Shown here in pieces: positions 37,499-50,884 of a stretch of DNA of 64,000 nucleotides. Position numbers and translations under genes: made by a program. The notes under the pieces were generated by a model, which worked only from the letters and a program-made list of their open reading frames with translations, searched no databases and was not told the origin of the DNA. Source of the stretch: Imbricaverruca yamaguchii. Lineage: Eukaryota > Arthropoda > Thecostraca > Neoverrucidae. The stretch lies in NCBI GenBank assembly GCA_034440575.1, contig JAOTOL010001616.1, positions 248,001-312,000 on the forward strand. The letters are read 5' to 3'. The first letter of the stretch is position 1. Every line of letters begins with the position of its first letter.

Positions 37499-39550
37499 AA
37501 TCGCTCACAATGTCCAATCGGTCGAAAACGTTAAAATCTCAAATGCTCAGAAGACCCAACTGATCCATATCCTGAACATAAAAAATATTACCAATCCTCA
37601 AAAGTGCAAGTTGTGAAATCGAGCAACCACGATTAAAACACCCGGTTTTCACAAGGACCAACTGATGACTTTGCGGGAACATGAGTCAGTTCGGCTTCTT
37701 GGGCTTTGGGAAAGCTCATATAATATATGGTCGCAGGATGGATGGGCACTGTTCCCTCAGTCTCAACTGAATTCCGTAGAGTACGATAACACTTATCGTG
37801 AAGAGATATAGGTTTGTCGTCCATTCCCCAATTGCTGTCACATCCATGACATTTGGTCACCTCAGGTTATGTGGAGAACAAACGCGAGTCTTTTCGATCT
37901 CAGCCAACCGACGCCAGAACATTTCCAGACTTATTGCCCCAGCTTCGGCAGATGCAGGTGCCTGTCGTTCGCAAATCGTCAGCGATCGATTTCTTCAGCT
38001 ACTTGCGTTAGTAGGTACGACACACTTGACCGGGCCGAGCCGTGCGCGGCAAGCCGACACGTCCCACGAGCAGAACACACGCGGGCGATCGCGCCGCTCC
38101 TGTCCAGCGCCGGAGCCCGGCCTGCTCTGCCAGCTGTCAATACTGCGGCGGAAGTGGCATGTCTGTCGATCAAAAAAGTGGTGCGGAGGCGACCGAGCGC
38201 AGATAAGTGAACGCGGCCGGGCATGCGGCCACAATTAGGCCTTGTCCGTCGATAGGCGAAGTAAACAGACGACGCCCGGACACGGCGCGATCGGCCCGAT
38301 AGGCACGCGACGCGGCCCGGCCTGTTCACGCGCCTGGCAGGGCCGCCCTCGGCCGCCACGTGGGTGCTGCTCGTCAGGACCGACCACCGCGCCCGGCTGG
38401 GCTGAGAGTTGTCGGGGGCCGCGTCCGGCTCCGGCTTTATCGGGACAAGACCCGCCCGGACCGGACTGGGACGTGACAAGGTGGGTTGACAACATGAGGC
38501 GAGTAGTGCGTGACGTTTTTTTACGTGCGTGGCGGATGGTGCGTGGCGCATGACCCCACTGTATTGAGTTGAGCCCTGACGCGATTTTGTGGGGACCCGG
38601 AAGCAATGTTTGGTGCCCCACTGCGATTCCGGGTGAGCCGACGCGTTTATTTAGAGGCCGCGGTGCGGTTTTTTTAGTCACGGCACGATTCCTGAGGACC
38701 CACCATCTTTCATGGGGATTGTCCCCTTTGCCTCTCCTTTCAGCACGTTGTCACTGTACCAGATGGAACTGGAGCATAGCCAGGTGGGCTGACAGCATGA
38801 AGCGGCTGGTTTTTGACATCAGCTGCTGAGCCTGATCAGCTGTTGAGTCAGCGCCATAGGCCGGCTCGTCACAGACTCGCCTCTGACATTAGATGCACTT
38901 GAACGCTTTCTTCAGTCGTTGCTATGGCAGGTGATGCTAGTGAAACATTCTCCACATCTGCGTGTGCAACTCAGCATTAAGGAACAATTTCATTACAGCG
39001 CTGCAACATTGCTAGCGTGCTACGTTGGTGATACCGGCTTGGACGAGCCGTCGATTTAGTACCGTCGCTTTCGGCATCGATGTGTCGGCAATGCGGAATT
39101 ATGATGAGAACTTCGAAATAAGAGCGAAAGCACACCTTGTGGGATTTGTCAGGGTGTGGCGGCAACACACCCGAGTATCCACATAGTTGTCGCGTTGTGT
39201 GTGCTGTTGCTACTCCCGATTGCCGCAAAATCGGGCCCTTTCGTAGTGGTCGGCACAACATATAAATCGCCGTCTCTGTTCTTGAATATTACTGTGTGGC
39301 ACCGGCCAAAATTTGAACCGACTTACTGCTAGGGACGTAGCGAAAGTGGCGGCGGGGGCTTTCGCCCCACCCCGCCCCTTTGACTCCCACAGGCCGCTGG
39401 CGTGACACTTCGAGACGTGCCAGAGGCTCGTACGTATCCCCTACAGCATCGTCATGACGGAGCTAGGAGAGCCAACAACACCCTTCATGGCTGTTGTCAG
39501 CCCCCTAAGAACATCTGCGAGCCCTCAAGAATACATACGAGCCCTTATGA
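37499..39550. other. Unassigned DNA, GC-rich at about 38.0-38.5 kb
   Basis: Overlapping open frames on both strands at 37979-38681 accompany high CpG content. No protein family is recognised. The rest is ordinary composition without repeats. Confidence 0.4.
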
Positions 39551-39725
39551 AAGTACGGGCCTTTACGAAACTTACTTGACTTTACGAACGCCTGCTGATG
39601 CCACAAACTTCCACGGACCCCTACAAGCTCCTACGGGCTATTACGGACGTCTTTAGTGCGTACAGACGCCTACGGGCGCCTACGGCCTGCGGACGCCTAC
39701 GGTCCAGGCAGGGACGCATACGCAT
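39551..39725. repeat. Degenerate CCTACGGGC direct repeats, left block
   Basis: Phrases such as CTACAAGCTCCTACGGGCTA, TTACGGACG, CGCCTACGGGCGCCTACGG recur at 12-18 bp spacing. Related phrases recur at 40390-40540 in the same orientation, on the other side of the inverted repeat. Confidence 0.55.
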
Positions 39726-39732
39726 TGCTTTG

Positions 39733-40382
39733 CGAATCCGCTTTGGAACCAGCTGGATTCTGGTTCATTATGGTCTTGCGATCACGGGAGGTACTTTTTA
39801 TCTACTTTTTTTTCCCAGAATTCCATATGGTAACAAAGCTTGCCCCCGGCGACGGGCGGCTGCGCCCGGCCTGGCCGGCCGACAATGGGTGTCCCGACGA
39901 TGCGTTGCCAGCCAGCTGCCAGATGCCTTGACCCGCTACTAGAGATAGTTATCCGCGGAAACTATAGGGCCCAAGCCCTATCCGAGCCCGGCCTCTGAAG
40001 TCCCAGACCCGGTAGGGGCCCTGTCCGTCAACTCTTCCACAGCGTTGAATGCAAAAGTTGAGCTTGGACCGAGCCTGGGACTGACGTCGGGTTCGTACCC
40101 TGTGTGCGATTTCAGAGGACGGGTTCGAGTCGGGCTTCGGTCCGACAATTTCTTCAGATCCCTACCTCTAGTAGCGGGTCGAGGCAACTGGCAACTGACT
40201 GGCAACGCATCGTCGGGACGCCCATTGTCGGCCGGTCGGCTGGGCGAGGGGGCCGGTTGGAGGCTGGGATACAATTTTCGATCATATTCAGTTTCGGTCA
40301 AATCTAGACAAAAAGGTACTTTCCCGTGATCGCAAGAACATAGTGCACAAGAATCTGACCGGTTCCAAAGCGAAATCGCAAA
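39733..40382. repeat. Large inverted repeat, ~220-bp arms with ~205-bp spacer
   Basis: The left arm (39733-39952) and right arm (40158-40382) are reverse complements at roughly 80% by eye. Shared landmarks read on the left strand are CGCTTTGGAACC, CTTGCGATCACGGGA, GGTACTTTTT/AGTACCTTTTT, GGCCGACAATGGG, GTCCCGACGATGCGTTGCCA and GACCCGCTACTAGAG. The spacer contains further weak self-complementarity (CCTCTGAAG with TTTCAGAGG). No transposase is encoded. It may be a foldback-type DNA element; a segmental inverted duplication is the alternative. Confidence 0.75.
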
Positions 40383-40389
40383 AATGTCA

Positions 40390-40540
40390 TTGTTTACTAC
40401 AGGCTATTATGGGCCTCTGCGAATGGTTACGGGCTGTTGCGGATGTCTGCGGGCCCCTATGAACATGCACGGGCCCTTACAAATGAGTGTGGGACTTTAC
40501 GGGCCCTTACAGGCGCTTACCTCCCCTTATCGACTATTGA
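40390..40540. repeat. Degenerate TACGGGCCCTTA direct repeats, right block
   Basis: GGCTATTATGGGCC, GGTTACGGGCTG, GCACGGGCCCTTAC, CTTTACGGGCCCTTACAGGC recur at 12-30 bp spacing. They match the left block at 39551-39725 in orientation. Confidence 0.55.
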
Positions 40541-42857
<2,317 letters not shown>

Positions 42858-42870
42858 CGAGATCCGGCAA

Positions 42871-43048
42871 GGGGCGGGGATGGCCGAGTGGTTAAGGTGT
42901 CGGGCTATGGGTACCAAAGGTCCCGGGTTCGACTCTAGCGCCACTCAGGACATTTCCCAATCCCGCGGCCCACCGGCGAAAAAGTGTGGGCGGCGCCATT
43001 AGCCGTGAATGTGCATAAAGTGTGTCGTGAACCAACCAATAAACAAAA
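42871..43048 (+). mobile_element. tRNA-derived SINE, family 1, copy b
   Basis: Same family as 37297-37485, with A box at 42881-42891 and B box GGTTCGACTC at 42926-42935. It is flanked by a 13-bp duplication with one mismatch (CGAGATCCGGCAA at 42858-42870, CGAGATCCCGCAA at 43049-43061). The tail is ACCAACCAATAAACAAAA. The near-identity to copy a over the body suggests a fairly recent burst. Confidence 0.92.
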
Positions 43049-43061
43049 CGAGATCCCGCAA

Positions 43062-43683
43062 GACTGGAGTGGGCTAGACGAACACCAGAAGAATCCAGAT
43101 ATCATCCTTATTTGCTGATCTCACTCCCCTCCTTTCCCACCCACCCTCCAGGAGCAGCAAAACCCAAGACTGTCACCACATGTGCTGGATAGTTTGACGT
43201 TTTCCGTCTTCATCAGATGTCGACGCCAGGCATGTGTTCAAATCCTACCTACCGCAAAACGAAGACGAGATTTTAAAGCATCCCCGGCATTTAAAAGATA
43301 GCACTCGTCACAGCGCGACAGCGATCCTGCCGGCCGCGCGCGTGTTTGCGTGGTCGATGACCGGCTGACTGACGGCGACATGGGTCTCGGCGGCGGCCAG
43401 GCCGGCGCCCCGCGGCGAGCCGACCTGTCGACCGGCGGGTCCGCCGCCGCGCGTGACCCGGCCGCTCGCGTGGGGCCGCACGCGGCGCCACGCCGCCGGC
43501 GACCACACGCACTGTTTGTCACAGAAACGGCCGCCGATCCGTCACCGTTGCCGCCTGCAAAACAGACGCCCGGACGGCGCTAATGGGCCAATCCATACCG
43601 GCCACCCGTTCGAGGGATGCCGGCGGCGGCCGCCGCGCGGTGGCTGGCACCGGCCCACAGCCATGAAAGCCCGCCCCATGAGC
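43062..43683. other. CpG-rich flank of the 73-bp array
   Basis: GC-rich and CpG-dense from about 43320 to 43680, with frames open on both strands but no recognisable protein. The first ~250 bp are ordinary. Confidence 0.4.
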
Positions 43684-44030
43684 GGCTGCGTGAGGCGCGA
43701 CTCGCGCATCTCGTGCCGGCCCGGTCAGCACTGGTCGGCGGCGGAGCCCCATTACCGGCTGCGTGAGGCGCGACTCGCGCATCTCGTGCCGGCCCGGTCA
43801 GCACTGGTCGGCGGCGGAGCCCCATTACCGGCTGCGTGAGGCGCGACTCGCACATCTCGTGCCGGCCCGGTCAGCACTGGTGATTACCGGCTGCGTGAGG
43901 CGCGACTCGCTCATCTCGTGCCGGCCCGGTCAGCACTGGTCGGCGGCGGAGCCCCATTACCGGCTGCGTGAGGCGCGACTCGCGCATCTCGTGCCGGCCC
44001 GGTCAACACTGGTCGGCGGCGGACAGTCGA
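43684..44030. repeat. 73-bp minisatellite, about 5 units
   Basis: GGCTGCGTGAGGCGCGACTC starts at 43684, 43757 and 43830, a 73-bp period; units also contain CTCGTGCCGGCCCGGTCA. The third unit is truncated after GCACTGGT and rejoined to ATTACCGG. CpG-dense like its left flank. Open frames of ~128 codons in both directions are repeat-derived. Confidence 0.94.
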
Positions 44031-44329
44031 GGGCCAGCGCCGGCAGGACCGGCGCGGAGTGGACACGCCGCAATCCGTCCGGAAGCTGGGGTGTGTATTG
44101 CGCCTGTGGGAAGCAGACCTTTCCGGGTCAAGGATGATGTCAACTAGAGTGGTTCGGGTTTAATTCCTTCCAGGAAGGGATGAAGCACCGTAGGGGCCCC
44201 ACAGCAACAGAGGGGGCGGCCTCCTTCGCCTCCTGTACAAAGAGAGGGGAGGGCAACCTCCTTCGCATCAGTGCAGGGGCTTACGCACGATTATAAAAAA
44301 GGAGTCCAGTTCCAGACAACGTTAAGTGT
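44031..44329. other. Unassigned DNA
   Basis: Ordinary sequence after the array, with two GAGGG-rich phrases and no gene motif. Confidence 0.4.
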
Positions 44330-44376
44330 GTCGGTGGGGGTGGGGGTGGGGATGGGGTGGGTGGGGGAGGGGTACG
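44330..44376 (+). repeat. G-run cluster with G-quadruplex potential
   Basis: At least five runs of four or more G separated by 1-3 bases (GGTGGGGGTGGGGGTGGGG and onward). Confidence 0.75.
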
Positions 44377-44422
44377 TGGTACGAAATGTGGCAGACGTGC
44401 ACGCACTAAAATACTGGGCTGT

Positions 44423-44452
44423 TTAGATTTAGATTTAGATTTAGATTTAGAT
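44423..44452. repeat. (TTTAGA)n hexamer microsatellite, 5 units
   Basis: Five contiguous TTTAGA units with one related unit downstream at 44464-44475. This is not the arthropod TTAGG or vertebrate TTAGGG telomere repeat. Confidence 0.85.
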
Positions 44453-44640
44453 CAAATCTCGAAGTTTAGATTTAGCAATGATTTCATTTGGCCATTTAAC
44501 CTCTCCATTTGCCACTGCCCACTAGCCCGTAATTGTCGTGTCGCCACTGTTTACTAGCCCGGGAACTGTGTCGATTACACAGTGCACCATATCACGTAAT
44601 CAATTCCTCATGAACAATAAACAACAACATATAACGATAG

Positions 44641-44710
44641 TTAGTTATTAGGGCTTTAGGGCGCATCGACTACATTGGTCATGTGGCGTCCATAGAGGTA
44701 GCGCCCATAG
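44641..44710 (-). mobile_element. 70-bp severely truncated I-group LINE 3' end (or LINE-tail-only insertion)
   Basis: The 70-bp insertion has a 10-bp duplication ATAACGATAG at 44631-44640 and 44711-44720. On the minus strand it contains CACATGACCAATGTAGTCG, ATGCGCCCTAAAGCC and CTAATAACTAA. The same order occurs at the 3' end of the LINE fragment at 53.0-53.5 kb and at the window end. It looks like an insertion that aborted almost immediately after reverse transcription began. Confidence 0.75.
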
Positions 44711-44720
44711 ATAACGATAG

Positions 44721-46690
44721 GTTCTCTAGCTCACCTGCACAGGATAATATACATAAATTGAACACGACAATGACAGCCTTCGCCAATGCCGTCAAAGCGA
44801 AGGCCACGTAACGGCCAGTGCCTCACGCTGATGCAGGTCTAAATTTAGCAACGCAGTTAATGCGCGCGGATTTGTCTGGACATCTGCTCCCTGGTGACGT
44901 CACGGCCGTAAGAGGCTACCTTTGGCGGTGGTAGGGATGACACCTGGTGACAAACGGTGTTCGCTTTCTGAACCGCCACGGCGCGGGCGGCAAAGTTACG
45001 GACCGAGCCGCTCATTCAGCCGTCCCGGGCCTGTTCTAAGCGTTACCCCGCCATAGAGAAATTTACTCAAAATCGTGATATAATCGGTGTAGCTACTAAC
45101 TCACCGGGAAAACCAAATACGACGCCTGGTTCCGAGTGGAACCAAGCTTTGCTATAAGATGCACTACTTCTTTTGGCTGTAGTGACCGTACTTAGAGAGG
45201 CCAATTTGCATGAAAGGTTTGCACGCAAGCCGATTTTAACATTGGATATCCGTGAAAGTTATACGCAACCTGATCTTATTTAGTCTTCACCTTAGTGGTG
45301 TAATCGTTTTCAAATTTTGACGCCCACTTTCAAGTAGAGCAATATCTAAGGTAACCGCCAAGAATATGCGGGATGTCGTCCTATTTTAACTTTAGAGGCC
45401 AAGTTGAATTGCATTTGCAATTTGTTGTTGTAAGTGCCAAGATGCTTACTCGATGCTATAGTTCAACGAATTAATCAGAGATTGCACACCTTTAACGTGA
45501 TATATCACAAACATTCGACATTCGCGAGCGCACTACACACATTTGTTTGGAAAATGTGCAATTGGTGTGCGGCAGCCATAAGATGAAACAGCTAATTACT
45601 ACGATGTTAAGTCCGTGTTTCGAATTTAGCGGACTCGTTTTAGCAAGCGCAAATACACGTGCATTACGAACTACACATTACGAACACCGCTGTTCGGTTC
45701 GGGAAACACACGGAAATTCGCTTGTGCTGTTTGCCGAACACCTTTCTAACCCGATAAAGACGGTGTTTAATAAAAATGAAATGTGTTCTTAAAAAATTAA
45801 AGGCTTCACACTGCTAAAGGTCAAAAGGTATGTAGTTTATTCGTGACCCGGCCTGAGCTTCGTAAATATGAATAGGCCTGTATGATTTTACAATAAATTA
45901 TTACCTATTAAGCCTTCTCTCGTATTATGCTGATTTAGGAATATGCATAATCATTTCAAGTTCGTCGCAAACAAAGTCACGAGAAGATAGTTGACCTCAA
46001 CATTGCTAAATGACTTACCTACCTCAGTCTTTTGCAGGCAAATTTCCCATTCAAACTCGGTCTAGCATGCCTAACACTGAAAGTGATTGAAAAAAAATCC
46101 TCTGGCTACTAACGTCAGTCGTAATACTCGCCATCTCTACATATCAATGAAGGAATGACGCGCGGTACACATACAATTAACAAAGGTGGGACGCCTCAAC
46201 ACATGGATCCAACATAAACGCACAACCACAGCGAATGTCGCACGCGCGCCAGAAATGTAGAAGCCCGCCTGCAGGGAAGGGCAGACGAAAGGTCATACAT
46301 TACCAATATATTCCACTCATAATCGCTCAGAAATCCACTAATGTTTCAACTTGTTGACTTCTTGCGAGGTATCTACAGCACGGATTGAGGAAATGAGACA
46401 CGGAATGGAAGGCATGAAGAATATTCGCGTAATGTTTAGCTAGCCGATCAAGAAGTTTCCTGATATAATAAATATATAATATCCAGCAAATGGTCCTACC
46501 AGCCATCAGTCCCTAACGAATATTCTCATGTTCCCTCTGAGGTCGGACACCCTGATCGAGGGCCGTACGTGGCCTGAAGTAGGACGGGGTCCGCAACGCC
46601 GACGTTTGCCTGCAGGGACAGTTCGCAAAGCGTACCGGCTGGGAGATGATCGGTACCCTCGTGTGTCGGTTTGCTGCCGACGCGCGTGAG
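44721..46690. other. Unassigned, AT-leaning DNA
   Basis: No repeats, retroelement motifs or recognisable coding sequence. Open frames are under 82 codons. Confidence 0.4.
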
Positions 46691-46768
46691 CGTTGGCAAA
46701 TGGTGCGCTCGTTGGCAAATGGTGCGCGCGTTGGCAAATGGTGCGCTCGTTGGCAAATGGTGCGCTGA
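46691..46768. repeat. 19-bp tandem repeat, 4 units
   Basis: CGTTGGCAAATGGTGCGCT repeated four times with one GCGC/GCTC change. Confidence 0.95.
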
Positions 46769-46774
46769 TGTACA

Positions 46775-47195
46775 GTGCTGTGCTGTGTTCGATGCCGATA
46801 TGTGGAGCCCTGATTTATAGTGTGCTTTATTGGTATGTAGTGCGCTAATTTAGTGCCGCGCTGTGTTCGGTGTTGATATGTGGAGCGCTGATTTATAGTG
46901 TCGTGCTTTATTGGTATATGGTGTGCCGATTTACAGTGCCGTGTTGTATTCGGTGTTGATATGCGGAGCGCTGATTTACAGTGTGCTTTATTGGTACGTG
47001 GTGTGCTAATTTAGTGCCGCGCTGTGTTCGGTGTTGATATGTGGAGCGCTGATTTATAGTGTGCTTTATTGGTATATGGTGTGCTAATTTACAGTGCCGT
47101 GCTGTGTTCGGTGTTGTATGTGGGGCTGATTTATAGTGTGTTTATTGGTATATGGTGTGATTTAGTGTTGCGTATTGTCGTATGATGCGCTGATT
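46775..47195. repeat. ~80-bp higher-order tandem repeat, about 5 units
   Basis: Each ~78-85 bp unit contains two related half-units. One has GATATGTGGAGCGCTGATTT then ATAGTGTGC. The other has GGTATATGGTGTGCTAATTT then ACAGTGCCG. It appears to be a dimeric unit that was then amplified. The last two units are shortened. Confidence 0.88.
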
Positions 47196-47795
47196 TACAG
47201 TACCGTACACTGCGTCTCGTCGCATTGTGTTGTGTGTGTACCTGTTTGTCCGTGCCATGCTGTATGAATGCTGTATTTAGCTGTCGTGCTATGCCATGCC
47301 TGGGCTGTGGAAGTACGTGCAGCGTGTGCTATATACTGCAGTATACCGTGTTTCGTGCCAAATTGTCTGCGTAATTTATACTCCCAGTAAACACAGTCGT
47401 AGAGCGTTCACGTGGCAGAGCTTCCGTTCTCTGAGGTCCCTAACGGTCAGCAAGTCACGTGATTTGAAGATAAACGCTTCCTGAACACTCACCAAGAAGA
47501 TGGACTCCACAGGCACGAGTTGGTCCACTTGGCTGGCTTCACCGTTGTTCGCAGCCGTCGCCAGCTAGCGCGGCCAGGGTCAGTCGCCTTGGTTCCGGTA
47601 GACGGCGTGCGTGCCCGCCCCACGGACCTTGAGCGTGCGAGGGAGGCACCGAAGCGGCTTGCAGTTATCGCGATGAGCTCCCCCGCCACCATTGTTCGGA
47701 GACGCTTCAGCGTAACTGAGAGCCAGTGCTTGTTCATGAGGGTGCGTCGGCTCACAGCGTGGCGACGCTGCGCCATTTGCGCCCGCTGACGGCCT
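47196..47795. other. Unassigned DNA, GC-rich near the 35-bp array
   Basis: The segment at 47500-47790 is GC-rich and open on both strands (89 and 95 codons) with no known motif. Confidence 0.4.
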
Positions 47796-48080
47796 CGCGA
47801 CGGTGCGTCATTCGCACTCGCTCAGCGCGTAGCGACGGTGCGTCATTCGCACTGGCTCAGCGCGTAGCGACGGTGCGTCATTCGCACTCGTTCATAGCGT
47901 AGCGACGGTGCAGCATTCGCACTCGCTCAGCGCGTAGCGACGGTGCATCATTCGTACTCGTTCATGGGGTAGCGACGGTGCAGCATTCGTACTCGTTCAT
48001 AGCGTAGCGACGGTGCATCATTCGTACTCGTTCATAGGGTAGCGACGGTGCAGCATTCGTGCTCGGTCACAGCGCCGCGT
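47796..48080. repeat. 35-bp minisatellite, about 8 units
   Basis: Units of CGACGGTGCGTCATTCGCAC plus TCGCTCAGCGCGTAG; CGACGG at 47833 and 47868 gives the period. Later units have TCGTTCATAGSGTAG and GTGCAGCATTCGTAC. It shares only length, not sequence, with the 35-bp array at 18.9 kb. Confidence 0.94.
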
Positions 48081-48944
48081 CATTCGTACATTCTTGGTCC
48101 GGAAATGGTCATAAGTCTTCAGCGATAAATAAGCAGCCTCATGCATCCCCACTTTACAATCGTAAATGTAAAAGAGACGGATATTTATGGAGCTAATGGT
48201 TCAATGAATTACCGCACATCAGGCAGGGACACCCTAACCACTGAATAGTTGCACTAGCTGTAAGTATTACGATGTTCAGGAGATATAATAAAATAATTAA
48301 AACATTCAGCCATTAGCTGAAGTACTTCGAATCCGGTACATATAGTCCGCTTTAATTCATACTGACATTCAATGGGTCCAGCATCATCAGTTTGACTTAA
48401 GCCATCCAATAGATCTGGTTGCAATGCAATATTGATATGTTGCTGCATTTTGTGCACATTTGAGTCACCATGGGATTAAATGAGCCCTACATCTTTTAGC
48501 TTTTGGTGTGGGCGACATCTTTCAACTTGGTTTACACCCTGTACAGTATAAACTAATGCTGGGTGTCTGCTGCATATATTCGAAATATTTAGTGATGTGA
48601 AGTTGATGTAATTTCTGGGAAGGTTTGCCAGTAAAATTAGCGAGTGAAAATATGCCTGTCAGCCTCGGGCCTCCGATGGCCAATTCCAAGGCGCAAGATT
48701 ACGGAAAATAGTATGGGGCGAGGAGGTTCCATCCTTAAAGCTCCGAATAACATGAGGAATACGCGTATTGGAAATAAAATGAGGGATGTCATAAACATAC
48801 ATGAGCATAATAATTAGCAAATACTGAATTTGCATGGCACATAACGGGAAATGTTGGCTCAACACGACATAGTAGGGACCATACTGACATGGAAAGGCCA
48901 AGCACATGTGCCACAACAAACTGTGCCGCGAGCCAAAACACCTA
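48081..48944. other. Unassigned, AT-rich DNA
   Basis: No array, SINE or LINE signal. A short minus-strand frame has no recognisable motif. Confidence 0.4.
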
Positions 48945-49295
48945 ACTCTGGGTATGGGACCGGCGGGTCTGTCTGTAGCTGCCCTGGACGCGCCTCTGAT
49001 GGCAGCCGAGTGGCCGTGCAGCAGTGGCCCCTGGGTATGGGACCGGCGGGTCTGTCTGTCGTCTGTAGCTGTCCCGGACGCGCCTCTGATGGCAGCCGAG
49101 TGGCCGTGCAGCAGTGGCCTCTGGGTATGGGACCGGCGGGTCTGTCTGTCGTCTGTAGCTGTCCCGGACGCGCCTCTGATGGCAGCCGAGTGGCCGTGCA
49201 GCAGTGGCCTCTGGGTATGGGACCGGCGGGTTTGTCTGTAGCTGCCCTGGACGCGCCTCTGATGGCAGCCGAGTGGCCGTGCAGCAGCGGCCTCT
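48945..49295. repeat. 81/90-bp minisatellite, 4 units
   Basis: CTGGGTATGGGACCGGCGGG recurs at about 49031 and 49121 (90-bp spacing), with a shorter 81-bp first unit that lacks the duplicated GTCTGTCGTC. Other landmarks are CTCTGATGGCAGCCGAGTGG and CCGTGCAGCAGTGGCC. Both lengths are multiples of three, so plus- and minus-strand frames stay open; there is no start-context or domain evidence for a gene. Confidence 0.94.
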
Positions 49296-50785
49296 GCCGT
49301 GTAGCGTGACACGACCGATGCCATCAGTCGCCGGCTGACCCCCCCCCCCCCAGCACTCAGGTCGGCAATTAACCGCCGCCCGCCATTGTCTGGGAGTAGG
49401 GCCGCCGCCGACGCGCAGTTCTGGTTAGTTAGCCCGCGCAACAACCGAAAAATGTGCCGTTTTCACACTTTTTGCTTCCGCGAAGGAAGAGTGGCTGTGA
49501 TGGAGTGGCAGGTGCAGGTGCAGATCGGGGGGGGCTGAGGAGGACGACCTGGACTGACAGTCCTACAGCTGAAGCACAGCCACTGTGGTTCAATAGTAAA
49601 AGAATCCGGGTGTAAAAGTATGCTCGGGTTTCCCCCGTCGCATGTGACGTCACGTTGTGCTCGTTGCCGCGCGGCGTCCGTTTAAGCGGGTTTATCCCCA
49701 ATCACGTAGGTACTTTTCTTAGTGTGCAACATGGTCTAACTTAGCCGTGTTTTTCCGTTAACGTTAATATTTCTATTTTCGATTATTTTATTTTGTATTA
49801 TTATATACTTTACATATTTGTATTTACATTATTTTATATTATAGAGCTCGATCCTGTTCTCGACAAGCCACCAACTCTTGAATGTTTGTAGATAAAATTA
49901 ATATAACATAGGTTAATTAAAGCAGAATGTTCCGTTGTAACGTTAATGAAATGAAGAACGATGCCAATCTCTCGCGTATGGTCCACATACCTCCAGTACG
50001 AGCTGAATTAATAGTAGCGTAATATGTACAGTGTGATCCATTCTGAACCACAGCAAGCCTCATTGCCAACCTCAACAAAGAACAAATTATGCCGACCGAC
50101 CGAATATATCCACATTTGATACCACTGATGGAAATGATTCACCTTGTGATGTATTATGCGTTATCGTAGAATGCCTCATAAATCTGCGTATTCCATGTCC
50201 CCATCATGCACGTAAAAGCATTATACATCGGTCATGCTATGTCATCATTTGCCACTGCGCTTGGTCCCACACACACTTTGGGGGCTTTCTTGCCGCCTTC
50301 GGTTTACCTTAATTAGCGACGGAATCCCCGCCGCTGGAGAGCGCAAATTTTGAGGACTTATATATGAACAATTAGAAGACGGCTTGGAAAAGAATGAGGC
50401 TAAGATAGTCTAAGCCAGGTCAAACGTGCTTTACATACAGGAGGTCCATGCAGATGTACAGTCCTTGCCCTACACTTGATTTGAACATATACATTTGACG
50501 TCTATAAATAATCAATATTGCACTTTTATGTCAGTATTCACTTTTGACACAGTCTAAGATGTATTTTTTATGAGCTACATAATAGTCCAGAAATATTTTT
50601 AACAATTATTTTCACGCGACCAGTGCCGTCATCGATGGCAACAATGTCAACAAAACTAAGTCTACCTGAATGAATGTTCCAAAGCTACTCATTGCACATC
50701 GTTTCATTTCGACTCGTTCATTCGTTCCACAGGTAAGCGAAGAGCCCAAGAAAGCCTCCTAGGGACTAGTGTAGGGGACTGTATG
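49296..50785. other. Unassigned DNA
   Basis: Begins CpG-rich (to about 49440) with a C-run at 49340-49351, then is AT-rich with TATTATTTTAT-like runs near 49760-49850. No gene is recognised. Confidence 0.4.
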
Positions 50786-50787
50786 CC

Positions 50788-50863
50788 AGTGACTGCCGGG
50801 TTGAGGCAGTCACTGCCATAGCAGCCGCCAACCTGACCCTCACAGCTAATATTGGGTCAGGTT
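50788..50863. repeat. Two adjacent 10-bp hairpins
   Basis: AGTGACTGCC (50788-50797) pairs with GGCAGTCACT (50805-50814). AACCTGACCC (50830-50839) pairs with GGGTCAGGTT (50854-50863). Confidence 0.7.
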
Positions 50864-50884
50864 AGTTACTCTATCACGCTAGGC

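Noticed and set aside
43192..43216. Second hammerhead-like core on the minus strand (CTGATGA, GACG/CGTC stem, AAAC)
   Set aside because: The invariant GAAA after stem II is missing and no stem I or III could be drawn; kept only as a possible decayed relic.
44423..44452. Interstitial telomere
   Set aside because: TTTAGA is not TTAGG or TTAGGG and only five units are present.
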